Shown piece after piece: positions 4,854 through 6,609 of a DNA stretch of 6,609 bases (position 1 is its first letter; the number at the start of each line of letters is the position of its first letter). Location: positions 1 through 6,609 of the forward strand of contig JAPLUP010000609.1 of NCBI GenBank assembly GCA_026397575.1, given 5' to 3'. Below the pieces are notes generated by a model that made no database searches, was not told the DNA's origin, and was given only the letters and a program-made list of their open reading frames with translations. The position numbers and the translations under genes were made by a program. The stretch is from Candidatus Zixiibacteriota bacterium (GTDB taxonomy: Bacteria > Zixibacteria > MSB-5A5 > CAIYYT01).

Positions 4854-6609
4854 ATGAGCGTGCGCATCCTCGACAATCGATTTGAATCCGAAGGCATTCT
4901 CCGTGAATCTCACTGGAGTATCCTTCATGCCGCCCGCGACACCGAACTCTCGCGTCCGGTGCATTTGCGTGAAATCTTTCCCCGTGCTCTGGCAGCCAGT
5001 CCGGAAGTACGTCGCTATCTGGCGGCGACATTCGCCCTCGCGCAAGTTAATCATGCCGCTAACGAACAAATCATCTCCCATCGCAAAGCTGACGACGGCA
5101 CGATCTACATCATTTCCGATGCCCCGCGTACGTTGAGCTTGGGGCAGCTACTCAAACACTATCAAGACATCGACCTGCCTGTGGAACTCGCGCTGTACCT
5201 AATCAGTCAGGTCGCGCATCTGCTGTCGGAAATGCATGACCTGCGAGACCACCAAACCGGCAAACCGCTGGCATTGTACCATCTCGGCCTGAACTCCGAC
5301 ACGATCCTGCTGACCGAAAATGGCGGCGTGCGCGTCACGGATTTTGCCCTACCCCAGTCCGGTGAATTGAAGACCGTCGACAAGGTCGCCTATCTGGCGC
5401 CAGAACAAATCCAGGGGTCGGAGCTTGATCGTCGTTGCGACATTTTCAGTCTTGGTGTGATTGCCCATGAATTGCTCACCGGCAAACGCTTGTTCCCGCG
5501 ACAAAATGCCTCCGAGTTGATGGCGACAATCGTACGCGGCAACTATGACCTCTCGGCGCTAAGATCGCGCGTCAATAAACGGGTCTATGCACTCGTTGAC
5601 GGCTGTCTGACACTGCGTCGGGAGCAGCGCATTGCCAATGCGAAGGACCTCGCCGAAAAATTGGATGAACTGCTGCGTGATCGGCTTGTCTCACCCGATA
5701 AAACAATTAGAGTATTTGTTGATAAATTCGCCACGGCGCCTAAATTGCAGTCGTATTCCGACAAGGAACGGCAGATCGTGCGCACTCGGGTCTTCACCCG
5801 GGCAGACTTAGAAGAAGGAACAAAATCGATGACCGATCAATCTCCAAACGATCAGCAAGGAAACCGCAAAGACAGCCCCGGTCAGGAAACTCGCATCTCC
5901 AACGTCCCCTACGGTGAGCGCTTCAAACGCGTCAAGCGCGGCGGATTCGGTGGCAGCAAGACGGTGCTCGTGCTTGGGATTATCGCCATGTTTTTGTTCG
6001 TCGCAGTCGTTGCAGTATCGATCAAGAAGATGACGCAGAAGAGCGGCAAGGACGCTATCAGTTCCACAGCGTCAGAGATGAAAACCGGCAAGTTGAGCAC
6101 CATTCCCGAGGGTGTGTCGGTTTATGCCGGTGATTCACTGTTGGGAACGACGCCTCTGACTTTCTCTGCCAAAGAAGGGGGCATGTTGACACTAAGACAC
6201 GAATGCTGTCCCGACTCGCAAGTGGTCGCCAATTTCGATCAATTCGACAGAGCGCCGGTTCGGATGATGACCGTTGTAGAAATCAATTCCAGCCCTGTCG
6301 GCGCCAAGATCACTCTGAACGGCGAACTACTCGAAGCAACGACTCCTCACCGGATTGCCGCCTCACCGTCCGACACACTTCAGATTGCTCTGGAGATTCC
6401 CAACAAGCCGGTGCTCAGTTCCGGACCGGTTGCGCTGGCGGACATTGCGTCTTTCAGCGCTCCTGGCTACGAGGCGACCCAGCTTTCTGGCGGAGGTTTC
6501 GAAATCAGCGGCTCGTTCACCGAACGACCCAAAACCCAAATCGTGACCGCCCCCGATGGTGCGTCAGTGGTAATTGCCGCCACCGGTGTTGAGATCGGGC
6601 AGACACCCC
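4854..6609 (+). CDS. Membrane-anchored Ser/Thr pseudokinase with PEGA repeats (3' end outside window)
   Basis: One frame stays open for 585 codons to the window edge. Residues about 8-275 follow the Hanks-type kinase fold: the ARDTELSRPVHLREI stretch (27-41) matches the usual ARDT.LGRPVALKVL, and APE (182-184), DIFSLGV (196-202), ELLTG (206-210) and R259 are kept. The catalytic set is gone: the glycine loop reads ILRESHWSIL (15-24), the ATP Lys is R39, the helix-C Glu is A58, HRD is H143-L-G145, the metal Asn is T150 and DFG is D163-F-A165. It is thus probably a pseudokinase that binds or regulates rather than phosphorylates. A charged linker (about 276-369) leads to one transmembrane helix (about 370-390), with basic residues on its N-terminal side, so the kinase-like domain should be cytoplasmic. 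PEGA-like repeats follow at about 412-450, 473-515 and 561 onward, outside the membrane. An in-frame ATG at 5829 with AAGGA 9 nt upstream could give a shorter membrane-PEGA product. Confidence 0.88.
   Translation, partial: MSVRILDNRFESEGILRESHWSILHAARDTELSRPVHLREIFPRALAASPEVRRYLAATFALAQVNHAANEQIISHRKADDGTIYIISDAPRTLSLGQLLKHYQDIDLPVELALYLISQVAHLLSEMHDLRDHQTGKPLALYHLGLNSDTILLTENGGVRVTDFALPQSGELKTVDKVAYLAPEQIQGSELDRRCDIFSLGVIAHELLTGKRLFPRQNASELMATIVRGNYDLSALRSRVNKRVYALVDGCLTLRREQRIANAKDLAEKLDELLRDRLVSPDKTIRVFVDKFATAPKLQSYSDKERQIVRTRVFTRADLEEGTKSMTDQSPNDQQGNRKDSPGQETRISNVPYGERFKRVKRGGFGGSKTVLVLGIIAMFLFVAVVAVSIKKMTQKSGKDAISSTASEMKTGKLSTIPEGVSVYAGDSLLGTTPLTFSAKEGGMLTLRHECCPDSQVVANFDQFDRAPVRMMTVVEINSSPVGAKITLNGELLEATTPHRIAASPSDTLQIALEIPNKPVLSSGPVALADIASFSAPGYEATQLSGGGFEISGSFTERPKTQIVTAPDGASVVIAATGVEIGQTP

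Noticed and set aside
4504..5031. Minus-strand open frame of 175 codons
   Set aside because: It runs antisense across the transglutaminase end, the repeat region and the pseudokinase start. It contains the translated palindrome and shows no protein motif.
4882..5136. Plus-strand open frame of 84 codons at the start of the pseudokinase
   Set aside because: It is out of frame with the kinase-like sequence and has no motif; the true frame starts at 4854 and stays open to the window end.
6203..6592. Plus-strand open frame of 129 codons
   Set aside because: It overlaps the PEGA repeats in another frame and has an Arg/Ser/Cys-rich shadow composition. The overlapping longer frame has clear domain structure.
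1..6609. CRISPR array, tRNA or rRNA genes, riboswitch
   Set aside because: No regularly spaced long repeats, cloverleaf-like sequence, rRNA core segments or recognisable riboswitch leader were seen on either strand.

Overview
The window looks like chromosomal DNA from a Gram-negative (diderm) bacterium. It carries a kinase of ADP-heptose (LPS inner core) synthesis, two proteins with N-terminal signal peptides, and a membrane-anchored Hanks-type kinase homologue with PEGA repeats. Gene starts use good Shine-Dalgarno sites, and base composition is moderately GC-rich. The transglutaminase resembles secreted proteins known from Bacteroidetes, and the kinase/PEGA architecture is common in FCB-group, acidobacterial, deltaproteobacterial and uncultured lineages. 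An FCB-like or candidate-phylum organism is my guess, held with low confidence.

Layout, all genes on the + strand. Bases 1-88 hold a possible tail of an upstream gene and a textbook sigma70-type promoter (TTGATT, 17 bp, TATAAT). Bases 89-1081 encode a monofunctional heptose-7-phosphate kinase (rfaE1/hldA). Bases 1082-1163 contain a decayed copy of a palindromic repeat. Bases 1164-2927 encode an exported calcineurin-like metallophosphoesterase with two C-terminal beta-rich domains. A GC-rich hairpin terminator lies at 2938-2960. Bases 2987-4582 encode an exported transglutaminase-like protein starting at GTG. Bases 4583-4853 are non-coding but dense in structure: a MITE-like element bounded by 10-bp direct repeats and 13-bp imperfect inverted repeats, two internal hairpins (one a complete copy of the palindromic repeat), and an 11-bp direct repeat just before the next gene. 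From 4854 to the window edge runs one uninterrupted reading frame of at least 585 codons.

That last frame is the main discovery. It aligns along its full N-terminal part with the bacterial Ser/Thr kinase fold, yet the glycine loop, the ATP-binding Lys, the helix-C Glu, the catalytic Asp and the metal-binding Asn are all replaced. It reads as a membrane-anchored pseudokinase with a cytoplasmic kinase-like domain, one transmembrane helix and at least two to three extracytoplasmic PEGA repeats.

Apart from being co-directional and sharing a cell-envelope theme (LPS sugar synthesis, two exported enzymes, a membrane protein with external domains), the genes do not form an obvious operon. Terminator-like and repeat sequences separate them, and I see no evidence that they form one dedicated system.
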